IMG/VR virus record: IMGVR_UViG_3300043397_000022
Location: 1 to 37,199 of that record
From: a virus
Strand: one strand, 5' to 3'
Length of the DNA stretch: 37,199 nucleotides
A program made the translations under genes and the position numbers. Below, piece by piece: positions 26,688 through 34,488 of the stretch. Every line of letters starts with the position of its first letter. Within the stretch, counting starts at the first letter, position 1. The notes under the pieces were generated by a model. It was not told the origin of the DNA and made no database searches. It saw only the letters and a program-made list of their open reading frames with translations.

Positions 26688-27519
26688 AGAGCCCCGCGGA
26701 TATCTAACACTTGCTATAAACTCAAAAGAGACAGATTACTTACGACTAGCATATCTACAAGCGTTGAACATTAAAGCAACGCAGAAAATGAATTGCTGTT
26801 CTGTTATTGTTGACCAAGACACATTCAACTTAGTAGAAGACAAGCACCGTGCAGTGTTTGATCATATCATTCCTACTAATCGGGTAGAAGGTGCAGGCCC
26901 GTATGCCAATGAATGGCATGCATGGTGGCTAACTCCTTACAAAGAAACCATTAAGCTAGAAAGTGATTTGTTATTCACTCGCAGCATTGACCACTGGTGG
27001 CCCGCATTTAGATTACACGATGTTTGCCTAAGCCACGGATGCAAAACATATCAACAAACAGCCGGGACGAGTAGACAGTATCGGCAAGTGTTTGATGATA
27101 ACCAATTGCCGGACACTTATAACGGCTTAATGTATTGGCGTTACAGCGAACCTAGTAAGCAGTTCTTCGGCATTGCCAAAGATATTTTTGAGAACTGGGA
27201 CGCAGTTAAAGCAGAGTTAAAAAACTGTGATGACCCATATCCTACCACAGATGTAGTGTATGCACTAACAGCAAAGATTATGGATACTCCTTGCTACAAT
27301 CCTAGTTTGGATTTCATTAACTTTGTGCATATGAAATCGGGCATGCAAGGGTGGAGTGACACACAGGAATGGACCGAATACTGTGTTACTGAACGCAATG
27401 AAGATATGATACGCATTAACAATATTAACCAATTGCATCCAGTTCACTATCATGTAAAAAACTTTGCAACAGATGAGTTGATTGAGTACTATGAGCAAAG
27501 AATTAGCGGAAGCATTTAA
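26677..27519 (+). CDS. Glycosyltransferase-like protein (GT-A type), paralogue B
   Basis: 280 residues. The N-terminus (RGYLTLAINSKETDYLRLAY, then LQALNIKATQKMNCC) and the central PYKETIKLESDLLFTRSID correspond to paralogue A. The motif here is ESD rather than D-x-D, so the first acidic residue is Glu, which could weaken or change metal binding. Further landmarks are ANEWHAWWLTPYKE, DTYNGLMYWRYSE, a DPYPTTDVVYALTA stretch and HMKSGMQGW toward the C-terminus. Together with A it suggests two related transferases for different sugars or positions. Alternatively it is a non-catalytic relative that binds the acceptor. It overlaps both neighbouring genes, by 11 and 29 bases. Confidence 0.6.
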   Translation: MKNKEPRGYLTLAINSKETDYLRLAYLQALNIKATQKMNCCSVIVDQDTFNLVEDKHRAVFDHIIPTNRVEGAGPYANEWHAWWLTPYKETIKLESDLLFTRSIDHWWPAFRLHDVCLSHGCKTYQQTAGTSRQYRQVFDDNQLPDTYNGLMYWRYSEPSKQFFGIAKDIFENWDAVKAELKNCDDPYPTTDVVYALTAKIMDTPCYNPSLDFINFVHMKSGMQGWSDTQEWTEYCVTERNEDMIRINNINQLHPVHYHVKNFATDELIEYYEQRISGSI

Positions 27520-27829
27520 CAACATACAAGCCATACCTCCTGTAGAGCTTGAGTATCGTTTGTACTATGACTCAAAAGGTAAGCCAATAACTATGAGCAG
27601 CCACATGCACCCAGCGGGGCAGTATGTGGTTATCACCAAACAGCATTACGACAGTGCAAACTATAACTGCCGAGTAGTTGGCGGAAAGTTACTCTTTGAC
27701 TTAAGCAGTCAGTTTCACGTACAATTAAAGAAAAGCAATACCGGCGTGCCTGTTGTAAATGGGTACGCTAATCTTGTTGTGGAAAACAATGAGTATACTG
27801 ATATAGAATATTATGACAGAAATAATTGA
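27491..27829 (+). CDS. Small conserved phage protein of unknown function
   Basis: 112 residues from the ATG at 27491; a TTG at 27482 in the same frame is a less likely start. The protein is mostly beta: VELEYRLYYDSKGKPITMSS, HPAGQYVVITKQHYDSA, YNCRVVGGKLLFDLSSQ and a tail ending in DIEYYDRNN. I recall similar proteins as hypotheticals in marine T4-like phages but know no function. There is no enzymatic motif. It sits inside the overlapping gene run (29 bases with the upstream gene, 17 with the downstream one). Confidence 0.7.
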   Translation: MSKELAEAFNNIQAIPPVELEYRLYYDSKGKPITMSSHMHPAGQYVVITKQHYDSANYNCRVVGGKLLFDLSSQFHVQLKKSNTGVPVVNGYANLVVENNEYTDIEYYDRNN

Positions 27830-28712
27830 CGTTGCGGATTTAGATTGCATCTACTTAACATATGACGAACCAAAGAAAGAAGAGTTTTGGGTCCAGATTC
27901 AAAATGTTATTCCCTGGGCCAAGCGAGTGGACGGAGTTAAGGGTTCGGATGCTGCACACAAAGCAGCCGCTGATGCTTCAGATACAGAAAGGTTCATCCT
28001 CATTGATGGGGATAACCTCCCTGATCCTGCTTTTTTTAATCAACAGATGGATCTGGATGATTCTAATCGTGATTGCGTTTTCCGATGGCGAGCACGTAAC
28101 AATATAAATGGACTAATGTATGGTAATGGTGGACTTAGCTCGTGGACTAAGGATTTTGTTTACAATATGCGGACCCACGAGGCCACCGATGGGACTGCTG
28201 AGACGCTTGTGGAGTTTTGCTTTCACCCAAAATACTGGGCCATGTCTGACTGTTATTCAACAACATATCCAAACGCATCACCTTTTCAAGCCTGGCGTGC
28301 AGGGTTTCGTGAGGGTGTTAAAATGTGTTTGGATCGCGGAGCCAAGCCAAGTCTCGCTGAGTTCAAATCACGAGTTAATGAACGTAATCTCGACAATCTC
28401 TGCATATGGCAAAGCGTGGGAGCAGACGTGGAAAATGGGCTTTGGGCAATTGCGGGTGCCCGCCAAGGTACTTACAACACTATGCTCTCAGACTGGGACT
28501 ACACAGAAGTCCAAGACTTCGACAAGCTAAAAGACTATTGGGATAACACCGTACACAAGTTTGATATTGCTAGCTTTGTGGACTTGTTTAACGATGAGCT
28601 AATCAAAAGATTGGACTTACCAATTGTTAACATGGGTGCAGAACAAAGTAAATTTTTCAAGCACCATTACATGAGTCAATTCAAGAACAGAGGAATCATG
28701 TGTCGAGAATAA
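27813..28712 (+). CDS. Glycosyltransferase family 2-like protein with DGDN motif
   Basis: 299 residues of a type I recall from marine phages. The start (DLDCIYLTYDEPKKEEFW, then PWAKRVDGVKGSDAAHKAA) looks like a GT-A nucleotide-sugar fold: after the first strand, the VKGSDAAHKAA helix precedes FILIDGDNLPDPAFF, where D65-G-D67-N68 would be the DxD-type metal site. A YGNGGLSSWTK motif, an HEATDG segment and a long region with FQAWRAGFREGVKMCLDRG and WQSVGADVENGLWAIAGARQ follow, ending in LPIVNMGAEQSKFFKHH. It is not closely similar to paralogues A and B. Function: transfer of an unknown sugar to an unknown acceptor, inferred. It overlaps the sulfotransferase gene by 13 bases. Confidence 0.7.
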   Translation: MTEIIDVADLDCIYLTYDEPKKEEFWVQIQNVIPWAKRVDGVKGSDAAHKAAADASDTERFILIDGDNLPDPAFFNQQMDLDDSNRDCVFRWRARNNINGLMYGNGGLSSWTKDFVYNMRTHEATDGTAETLVEFCFHPKYWAMSDCYSTTYPNASPFQAWRAGFREGVKMCLDRGAKPSLAEFKSRVNERNLDNLCIWQSVGADVENGLWAIAGARQGTYNTMLSDWDYTEVQDFDKLKDYWDNTVHKFDIASFVDLFNDELIKRLDLPIVNMGAEQSKFFKHHYMSQFKNRGIMCRE

Positions 28713-29269
28713 AAGGAACTATTGTTATCGGTACAGCTCGCAGCGGCAGTCATATGACCTGTGATTTGCTGTACAACAATTCGCAACTAGCCAACAAGCA
28801 TATGCTCGGCGAAGTAACAGAGTTGCCAGCGATTGAAGGTAAGTTTGTGTATTGCAGCATTGTGCAAAATTGGGCAAAGGCTAAACTAGCGGTAGACACA
28901 TCTTGGATCAAAGATTATCATGTTGTTAATCTAAGACGTCGTGATAAGGTTGCACAGTACCTAAGTTGGTGTGTGTTTAGGGCACAGACCCAAGCCAGCG
29001 TAAGCAAACATTCACCAGTGTGGGATGACTACAAAGATCTACTGCCGTGGGAATCAACAGCAGACGATATTGAAATGTTTTTGATGGAGCAGTATCTTGA
29101 TTTTGCAATTAAACCGCACGAAGTAATATATTACGAAGACATTACCAAACGTACAGTAATAAACACAAGATTTAAAAAGAATCAATATCCAGTGCAGCCA
29201 CAAGAGATAGTAACCGACTACGCATTAGTTAAAAACATGTTAGAGAAATTTTCATATGACCGCAGGTAA
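28700..29269 (+). CDS. Sulfotransferase-like protein (Stf0/P-loop type)
   Basis: 189 residues from a GTG start at 28700, supported by CAGAGGA a few bases upstream; a nearby ATG is in another frame. The N-terminal TIVIGTARSGSHMTCDLL is the 5'-phosphosulfate-binding loop of PAPS-dependent sulfotransferases (R14-S-G-S), and VVNLRRRDKVAQYLSW at ~74-90 followed by FRAQTQ matches the 3'-phosphate-binding region of Stf0-like enzymes. The rest is compact, with YYEDITKRTVINTRF near 140. It is shorter than cellular Stf0 enzymes, as phage versions often are. It would transfer sulfate from PAPS to a sugar or other hydroxyl, using PAPS from the host. Position between glycosyltransferase-like and radical SAM genes suggests a glycan substrate; the acceptor is unknown. 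Confidence 0.72.
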   Translation: MSRIKGTIVIGTARSGSHMTCDLLYNNSQLANKHMLGEVTELPAIEGKFVYCSIVQNWAKAKLAVDTSWIKDYHVVNLRRRDKVAQYLSWCVFRAQTQASVSKHSPVWDDYKDLLPWESTADDIEMFLMEQYLDFAIKPHEVIYYEDITKRTVINTRFKKNQYPVQPQEIVTDYALVKNMLEKFSYDRR

Positions 29270-30644
29270 GAGTGACTTTATGAGTGCAGCAGACGAGATG
29301 AAGGCCAAGTTAGGTCCTGCACTCTGCTTGGCTAAATGGCAGCAAGTTAGCCTACATCTTCCCACAGGGCTAACCAACAGTTGTTATCATCCACCTCTAC
29401 ACAAAATTGATGTAGCACCACTTAAAGATAATCCTGGCGCATTGCACAATACTGCTCACAAAAAAGAGCAACGTGTGATTATGCTCAAGAATGAGAAGCC
29501 AGATGAGTGTAGCTATTGCTGGAACATCGAGAAACACGGACAACTAAGCGACAGACATTATCGTTCAGGTGAACCCTGGGCAGCAGAACACTATGAAGAA
29601 ATTGTACAAGGTAACTCAGACAATCCAATTCCAAGTTATGTGGAAGTCAATTTTAACCACGCTTGTAACCTTAAGTGTAGTTATTGCAGCCCTCAGTTTA
29701 GCAGTAGTTGGGCTGACGAAGTTGGTAGGCATGGAGCATTTCCCACTAGTGTTCCTCATAATGATCCCAACCACTTCTCATCTACTAGACGACCAATCCC
29801 CGCTAGTGAGTCTAATCCTTACGTGGATGCGTTTTGGGAGTGGTGGCCTGAGCTCTACCCTAAACTTAAACACTTTAGAATGACAGGCGGCGAGCCACTA
29901 ATGGACAAGAACACTTACAAGGTGTTTGACTATGTGCTGGCATTGCCAAAGCCCGACCTACATTTGAATGTAACCAGCAACTTCAGCGTAGAGCCTAAGC
30001 TAATGGATCAGTACCTTGATTATGTAAAACGTTTGTGCAACACACAGATTGAACATTTCATGCAGTACGTTAGCATCGACACTGGCAACTTACGGCAAGC
30101 AGAATATATTAGGCATGGTATGGATGGTGACAGAGTGGTCCGTAACGTTACTCGTTATCTGCATGACATCCCGCACCGTAACAGTCTCACGTTCATTGTC
30201 ACAATGAATAACCTAAGCATTGTTGGGCTAACGGAACAGTTAAAATGGATCCTTAATTTGCGACGAGCGTTTAGCACCACATACCAACGTGTTTGGTTTG
30301 ACACTCCATTGCTACGCACACCTAGCTGGCAAAGCATTCAGATCATGCCTTGGGTATATGTCAAGCGTATGGAAGATGTACTAAAATGGATGCAGGAAAA
30401 TGCCGAAACAGCAGACACACCATTCCAGGGATTTAAGGATTACGAGATTCAACGGATGGCTCGTGACATAGAATGGATGAAGGAAGGTAGCACTCTTGAC
30501 CCTGATTATGTTAAACTGCAACGTGCTGACTTTTACCGCTTCTTCTCACATCACGATATAAGACGCGGAACCGACTTTTTAAAAACATTCCCAGAGATGA
30601 AAGAGTTCTGGGACGAATGTAGATACCATGCCCAAAATCAATAA
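29256..30644 (+). CDS. Radical SAM protein with N-terminal twitch/SPASM-type cysteine region, member 1
   Basis: 462 residues. The core starts at VEVNFNHACNLKCSYC, where C137, C141 and C144 form the CxxxCxxC site for the 4Fe-4S cluster that cleaves S-adenosylmethionine; RMTGGEPLMDK is the GGE SAM-binding motif. N-terminal to the core are C24, C43 (SCYHPP), C85 and C88 (ECSYCWNIE), which look like ligands for an auxiliary iron-sulfur cluster. In most SPASM enzymes this region is C-terminal; here it precedes the core, the arrangement I know from twitch-domain radical SAM proteins of phages and aquatic metagenomes. The C-terminus (HHDIRRGTDFLKTFPEMKEF) is a motif shared within the array. It is closest to member 2. 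Substrate and product unknown. ATG at 29256; M9 is an alternative start. Confidence 0.88.
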   Translation: MTAGKSDFMSAADEMKAKLGPALCLAKWQQVSLHLPTGLTNSCYHPPLHKIDVAPLKDNPGALHNTAHKKEQRVIMLKNEKPDECSYCWNIEKHGQLSDRHYRSGEPWAAEHYEEIVQGNSDNPIPSYVEVNFNHACNLKCSYCSPQFSSSWADEVGRHGAFPTSVPHNDPNHFSSTRRPIPASESNPYVDAFWEWWPELYPKLKHFRMTGGEPLMDKNTYKVFDYVLALPKPDLHLNVTSNFSVEPKLMDQYLDYVKRLCNTQIEHFMQYVSIDTGNLRQAEYIRHGMDGDRVVRNVTRYLHDIPHRNSLTFIVTMNNLSIVGLTEQLKWILNLRRAFSTTYQRVWFDTPLLRTPSWQSIQIMPWVYVKRMEDVLKWMQENAETADTPFQGFKDYEIQRMARDIEWMKEGSTLDPDYVKLQRADFYRFFSHHDIRRGTDFLKTFPEMKEFWDECRYHAQNQ

Positions 30645-31977
30645 CGAAACAGACTTAGAATACAAACGCAGAGTAATTGACATCAAGTCAGAAAGCTTCT
30701 GCGGAGCCAAATGGTACAACGCCACTATCTGGTTAGGTAGTGGACAGACGACCAGTTGCCATCACCCTCCGGCACACTCAATCAAACTACGCGACCTGGC
30801 TACTAATCCCAAAGCACTGCACAACACACCAGTAAAGAAACTGGATCGTGAGCAGATGCAAAAGGGTGAACGTCCTGCAGGTTGCGAGTACTGCTGGAAG
30901 ATTGAAGACATGGGCAAAGATGCGGTAAGTGACCGCGTATACAAAACAGTTATATACAACGATAAGGATTTAGATGCAGCATTTCGTACTCCCGCAAGTG
31001 AAGACGTCGACTTACAAACCCTCGAAATCGCATTCGACCGTACTTGTCAATTCGCTTGTTCTTATTGCAATCCTGCTTTTAGTAGCACTTGGGTTAAAGA
31101 CATTAAGCAACATGGACCATACACCCAATTGGTTAGTGACGGTAGGAATCATTTTACTCATGCTCACGATGGTAGTCAACTGTATAAATTCGGTGAAGTT
31201 AATCCTTACGTGGAAGCATTCCACGCATGGTGGGAATCAGATCTCCACAAGACTTTAAAAGAGTTACGCATCACAGGTGGCGAGCCATTGATGTCCGGTG
31301 AGACATGGAAGCTAATTGATTGGTTCAAAACCAACAAGGGCAAGAGTACCACACGCCTTGCTATCAACAGCAACTTAGGCACACAAGTAGACATTGATCG
31401 TTTGCTTGACAGCATTGATGGCGTAGAAGTTGACTTGTACACCAGTAACGAATCAATGGGCTTACAGGCAGAGTACATTCGCGATGGTATTAACTTTGAT
31501 GACTGGGCCAACAACGTGGAGCGACTACTAGACAGCGGTAAGTTCCGTGGCCTGCATGTGATGTGTACTGTTAACGCATTGTGCCTTAGCAGCTTAGACA
31601 GTTTCCTTGAAATGGTTATGCAATGGAAAGTAGAGTACGGCAAGGATGCCATTAACTTTTCGCTAAATATCTTACGCTTTCCAAGTTTTCAATCACTTAC
31701 AGTTCTCCCCGACGATATTCGCAAAACCTACTACACTAAGTTAAATGACTTTGCTGCTAGTTATGTCCAAATGGACTTAATGCACGAATACGAATTTAAC
31801 CAACTTACTAGGTTGATTGACTACATTGGTACAGTGGAACAGGCACACAGCGAAGCAGTTAGTCGAATCATACTGCAACGTGACTTTAAAAACTTCTTCG
31901 CACAATACGACCAACGCAGAGGCAAAGACTTCTGCAACACATTCCCTGAATTAGCAGAATGGTATAAGGCAATATAA
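30628..31977 (+). CDS. Radical SAM protein with N-terminal twitch/SPASM-type cysteine region, member 2
   Basis: 449 residues, the nearest relative of member 1. N-terminal ligand candidates are C25 (CGAKW), C44 (SCHHPP), C86 and C89 (CEYCWKIEDMG), at spacings like those of member 1. The radical SAM core begins at CQFACSYC (C140, C144, C147), followed by NPAFSSTWVKDI, RITGGEPLMSGETWKLID and LAINSNLG. The C-terminus YDQRRGKDFCNTFPELAEWY matches the end of member 1. Both keep the AKW and SC-x-HPP motifs in place of the PW and CC motifs of members 3-5. Its gene overlaps the upstream gene by 17 bases and the downstream gene by one (TAATG), a junction suited to translational coupling. Catalytic residues appear intact; function unknown. 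Confidence 0.88.
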   Translation: MPKINNETDLEYKRRVIDIKSESFCGAKWYNATIWLGSGQTTSCHHPPAHSIKLRDLATNPKALHNTPVKKLDREQMQKGERPAGCEYCWKIEDMGKDAVSDRVYKTVIYNDKDLDAAFRTPASEDVDLQTLEIAFDRTCQFACSYCNPAFSSTWVKDIKQHGPYTQLVSDGRNHFTHAHDGSQLYKFGEVNPYVEAFHAWWESDLHKTLKELRITGGEPLMSGETWKLIDWFKTNKGKSTTRLAINSNLGTQVDIDRLLDSIDGVEVDLYTSNESMGLQAEYIRDGINFDDWANNVERLLDSGKFRGLHVMCTVNALCLSSLDSFLEMVMQWKVEYGKDAINFSLNILRFPSFQSLTVLPDDIRKTYYTKLNDFAASYVQMDLMHEYEFNQLTRLIDYIGTVEQAHSEAVSRIILQRDFKNFFAQYDQRRGKDFCNTFPELAEWYKAI

Positions 31978-33293
31978 TGGCAGACGACTTAAACGATTAC
32001 TATAAAGATTACAACTACGGCGCACGTAAGCCGGTGTACATTAAGGAAGAAGACTTACGAAAAGATCAACTTGACAGATTAGTTAAGAGTGATCAGTTCT
32101 GCATGATTCCGTGGATCCACATGCATGGCTTTCCGGACGGTCGTGCTTACCCTTGCTGTCTAAGTGAACCAGAGCATCCTATTGGTAATTTTAAAACGCA
32201 AACAATGCGTGAAATTTGGAATGATGCGCCAATGAAGGATATGCGTAAACGCATGTTGCTTAACCAAGACTGTAAAGAATGCACCAAGTGCTATGAACAA
32301 GAAAAATCGAAACTCTTTAGTATGCGAGAAAGTGCCAATAAGAACTTTGGGCATCATATCGGATTGGTGGATGATACTAAGGAAGATGGCACCTACGAGG
32401 ATTTCAAACTCCGGTATTATGATATTCGTTTTAGTAATCTTTGTAATTTTGCTTGCAGAACCTGCGGTAGTATCTTTTCTTCAAACTGGTACCAAGACGA
32501 AAAGAAAGCAGGATGGGATCCAAAGCATCCTCAAATCATGTACGCTGGAAAAGATAAAGGAGACATGTGGGAGCAGATGCAAGAGCATATTCCACACCTT
32601 GAGCAAATCTATTGGGCTGGTGGTGAACCACTCATTATGGAAGAGCATTGGAAAGTTCTTGACGAGCTAGTAAAACGCAAAATGTTCCATGTGCGACTAA
32701 TCTATAACACTAACTTTAGTGAAATGAAGTTCAAGGGTCGTGACGTGTTTGAAATGTGGAAGCTGTTTGATTGTGTATCAGTTGGTGCCAGCTTAGATGG
32801 CAGCTATGCACGTGGCGAATATATGCGTAAAGGACAAGACTGGCAGCAAACAGTTGAGAATCGTAAACGTATGATTGAAGTTTGCCCCAATGTAGACTTT
32901 TACGTTAGTAGCACAGTAAGCATGATGAACGTGTTGCACATTGCAGATTTCCACAGAGACTGGAGCGAACTTGGCCTAGTACGTCCAATGGATTGGAACA
33001 TTAACATTCTGCAACATCCACATCGTTACCGTGTTGATGTATTGCCACAAGATCTTAAAGATCGTGCTAAAGCAAAGATTGAGCGTCACCTAGACTGGTT
33101 ACGCCCACTGGATAGCTTAACTCGTGCAACAAGCGGGTTTGAGGGTATTGTTAATTTTATGATGGCCAATGATAGTACAAGTCAGCTACCTGATTTTTTC
33201 AAGAACAACAATCTAATTGACAATGTACGCAATGAAAACTTCTTTGACGTATTCCCTGAACTACACGAATTGAAAAAGTATGACCCTACCTAA
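31977..33293 (+). CDS. Radical SAM protein with N-terminal SPASM/twitch domain, member 3
   Basis: 438 residues. The N-terminal SPASM/twitch pattern is clear: FCMIPWIHMHGFPDGRAYPCC (C42, C60, C61) followed by IGNFKTQTMREIWNDA and DCKECTKC (C99, C102, C105). The core begins at SNLCNFACRTC (C156, C160, C163), then IYWAGGEPLIMEEHWKVLD and LIYNTNFSEM. A GASLDGSYARGEYMRKG segment is shared in form with member 5. The C-terminus FFDVFPELHELKKYDP corresponds to the array's shared end motif, shortened. The extra Cys in the N-terminal cluster would allow an additional auxiliary cluster. The start codon overlaps the previous stop as TAATG. Substrate unknown; the domain order (auxiliary region first) resembles NCBI-style twitch-domain radical SAM proteins. 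Confidence 0.9.
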   Translation: MADDLNDYYKDYNYGARKPVYIKEEDLRKDQLDRLVKSDQFCMIPWIHMHGFPDGRAYPCCLSEPEHPIGNFKTQTMREIWNDAPMKDMRKRMLLNQDCKECTKCYEQEKSKLFSMRESANKNFGHHIGLVDDTKEDGTYEDFKLRYYDIRFSNLCNFACRTCGSIFSSNWYQDEKKAGWDPKHPQIMYAGKDKGDMWEQMQEHIPHLEQIYWAGGEPLIMEEHWKVLDELVKRKMFHVRLIYNTNFSEMKFKGRDVFEMWKLFDCVSVGASLDGSYARGEYMRKGQDWQQTVENRKRMIEVCPNVDFYVSSTVSMMNVLHIADFHRDWSELGLVRPMDWNINILQHPHRYRVDVLPQDLKDRAKAKIERHLDWLRPLDSLTRATSGFEGIVNFMMANDSTSQLPDFFKNNNLIDNVRNENFFDVFPELHELKKYDPT

Positions 33294-34488
33294 GACTATT
33301 TGTATGCTACCGTGGATTAGTATTGAAACTAGTCCAATGGGCACCACACGCCCATGCTGCCTTGCACAGGAGCAAATCACAGATGAAAACGGTAACAAGT
33401 ACGATCTCAATGAAACAGACTTAGAGACTGTATATCGCAGTGAGTACATGCAAAATCTACGTAGACAGTTTCGTGCAGGAGAAAAGCCTGCAACTTGTAG
33501 CGACTGTTGGCGCGAAGAAGAAGTTGGTCGTAACAGCAAACGCATTAACAGTCAGATACGATTAAAAGAACTATACCCGTTAGTGGACTGGGAGAATGAT
33601 ACTCCGGATCAACTGTGGTTTATTGACTTAAAGCTAGGCAATATCTGTAACTTGAAATGCCGCATCTGTGGCAGCTGGAGCAGCAGCAAGTGGGCAGAAG
33701 AAGAAATGAATTATCTCCCACCTGGTGCAGATAAGAAACAGCATATTGCATACACCTGGCTTAAGAAAGGTGCATGGCCACGAAAGACAGAAACGTTCTG
33801 GGATAACCTGCGTAAGCTGTTGCCTAATGTGCATTACTTAGAATTCACCGGTGGCGAGCCTTGGTTAATCCAGGAGCATTTTGATCTATTGCGATTTGCA
33901 GCAGATCAAGGACTTGCCAAGAACATTGATATTCACTACAACACAAATGGAACACAGTGGCCAGAGGATGCACCCGAGCTATGGAAAGAGTTTGGCCGTG
34001 TTGATATTGCATTTAGCATTGACAATGTAAACGATCGTTTTGAATACGAGCGTTACGGTGCTAAGTGGACAGAAGCAAACACAATCATTGATAACACACA
34101 CGAGTTAAGAAAAACACAGCGTAACATTACCACGCAGCTTTGTTTCACAATCAACATTCAAAACGTGTACTACATTGACGAGCTGCTAAATTGGGCTGCA
34201 CCCAAGATGTTTAACAGCATACACTTCAACATGCTACACGGCCCTAATCATATGAGTGTGCAATACATGACACCTGCTGCACAAGAGCTAGTAATTAACA
34301 AGTTACAGTCTATCAAGTGGCCCGGGCGTTACCAACAAGAAGTAGATAACGTTGTTAAGTTTATACAAAGTGGGGCAGGCAGCGATGGCAAGGAATTCCT
34401 ACGTCAAATGCAACGCACTGATGCTTACCGTAAACAAAACTTTATGACCACACACCCTGAGATTGCAAAGGCTATGGGATATGAATAA
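33280..34488 (+). CDS. Radical SAM protein with N-terminal SPASM/twitch domain, member 4
   Basis: 402 residues. The N-terminal cluster region starts almost at once: ICMLPWISIETSPMGTTRPCC (C8, C26, C27) and ATCSDCWREEEVGRNSKR (C73, C76). The core is LGNICNLKCRIC (C123, C127, C130) with GSWSSSKW, then LEFTGGEPWLIQEHFDLL and IHYNTNGTQWPE. IAFSIDNVNDRFEYERYG and LCFTINIQNVYYIDELLNW are typical barrel strands. The C-terminus DAYRKQNFMTTHPEIAKAMG is a recognisable variant of the shared end motif. C8-C26-C27 and the following pair are spaced as in member 5, so these two form a subgroup. It overlaps its neighbours by 14 and 8 bases. All SAM-cluster residues are present; substrate unknown. Confidence 0.9.
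   Translation: MTLPKTICMLPWISIETSPMGTTRPCCLAQEQITDENGNKYDLNETDLETVYRSEYMQNLRRQFRAGEKPATCSDCWREEEVGRNSKRINSQIRLKELYPLVDWENDTPDQLWFIDLKLGNICNLKCRICGSWSSSKWAEEEMNYLPPGADKKQHIAYTWLKKGAWPRKTETFWDNLRKLLPNVHYLEFTGGEPWLIQEHFDLLRFAADQGLAKNIDIHYNTNGTQWPEDAPELWKEFGRVDIAFSIDNVNDRFEYERYGAKWTEANTIIDNTHELRKTQRNITTQLCFTINIQNVYYIDELLNWAAPKMFNSIHFNMLHGPNHMSVQYMTPAAQELVINKLQSIKWPGRYQQEVDNVVKFIQSGAGSDGKEFLRQMQRTDAYRKQNFMTTHPEIAKAMGYE

Noticed and set aside
27482-27490. TTG as the start of the small gene ending at 27829
   Set aside because: An ATG three codons downstream (27491) is a more usual start and removes only three residues.
25327-27829. The three small proteins as RiPP precursor peptides for the radical SAM enzymes
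   Set aside because: At 103-112 residues they look like folded proteins, with no leader/core division, no repeated core, and no Cys-, Gly- or Asn-rich C-terminus. No RRE or PqqD-like gene was seen.
34463-34480. TTG start for the fifth radical SAM protein
   Set aside because: The ATG at 34481 aligns its first Cys motif with member 4 (C8) and gives the short overlap typical of this gene run.
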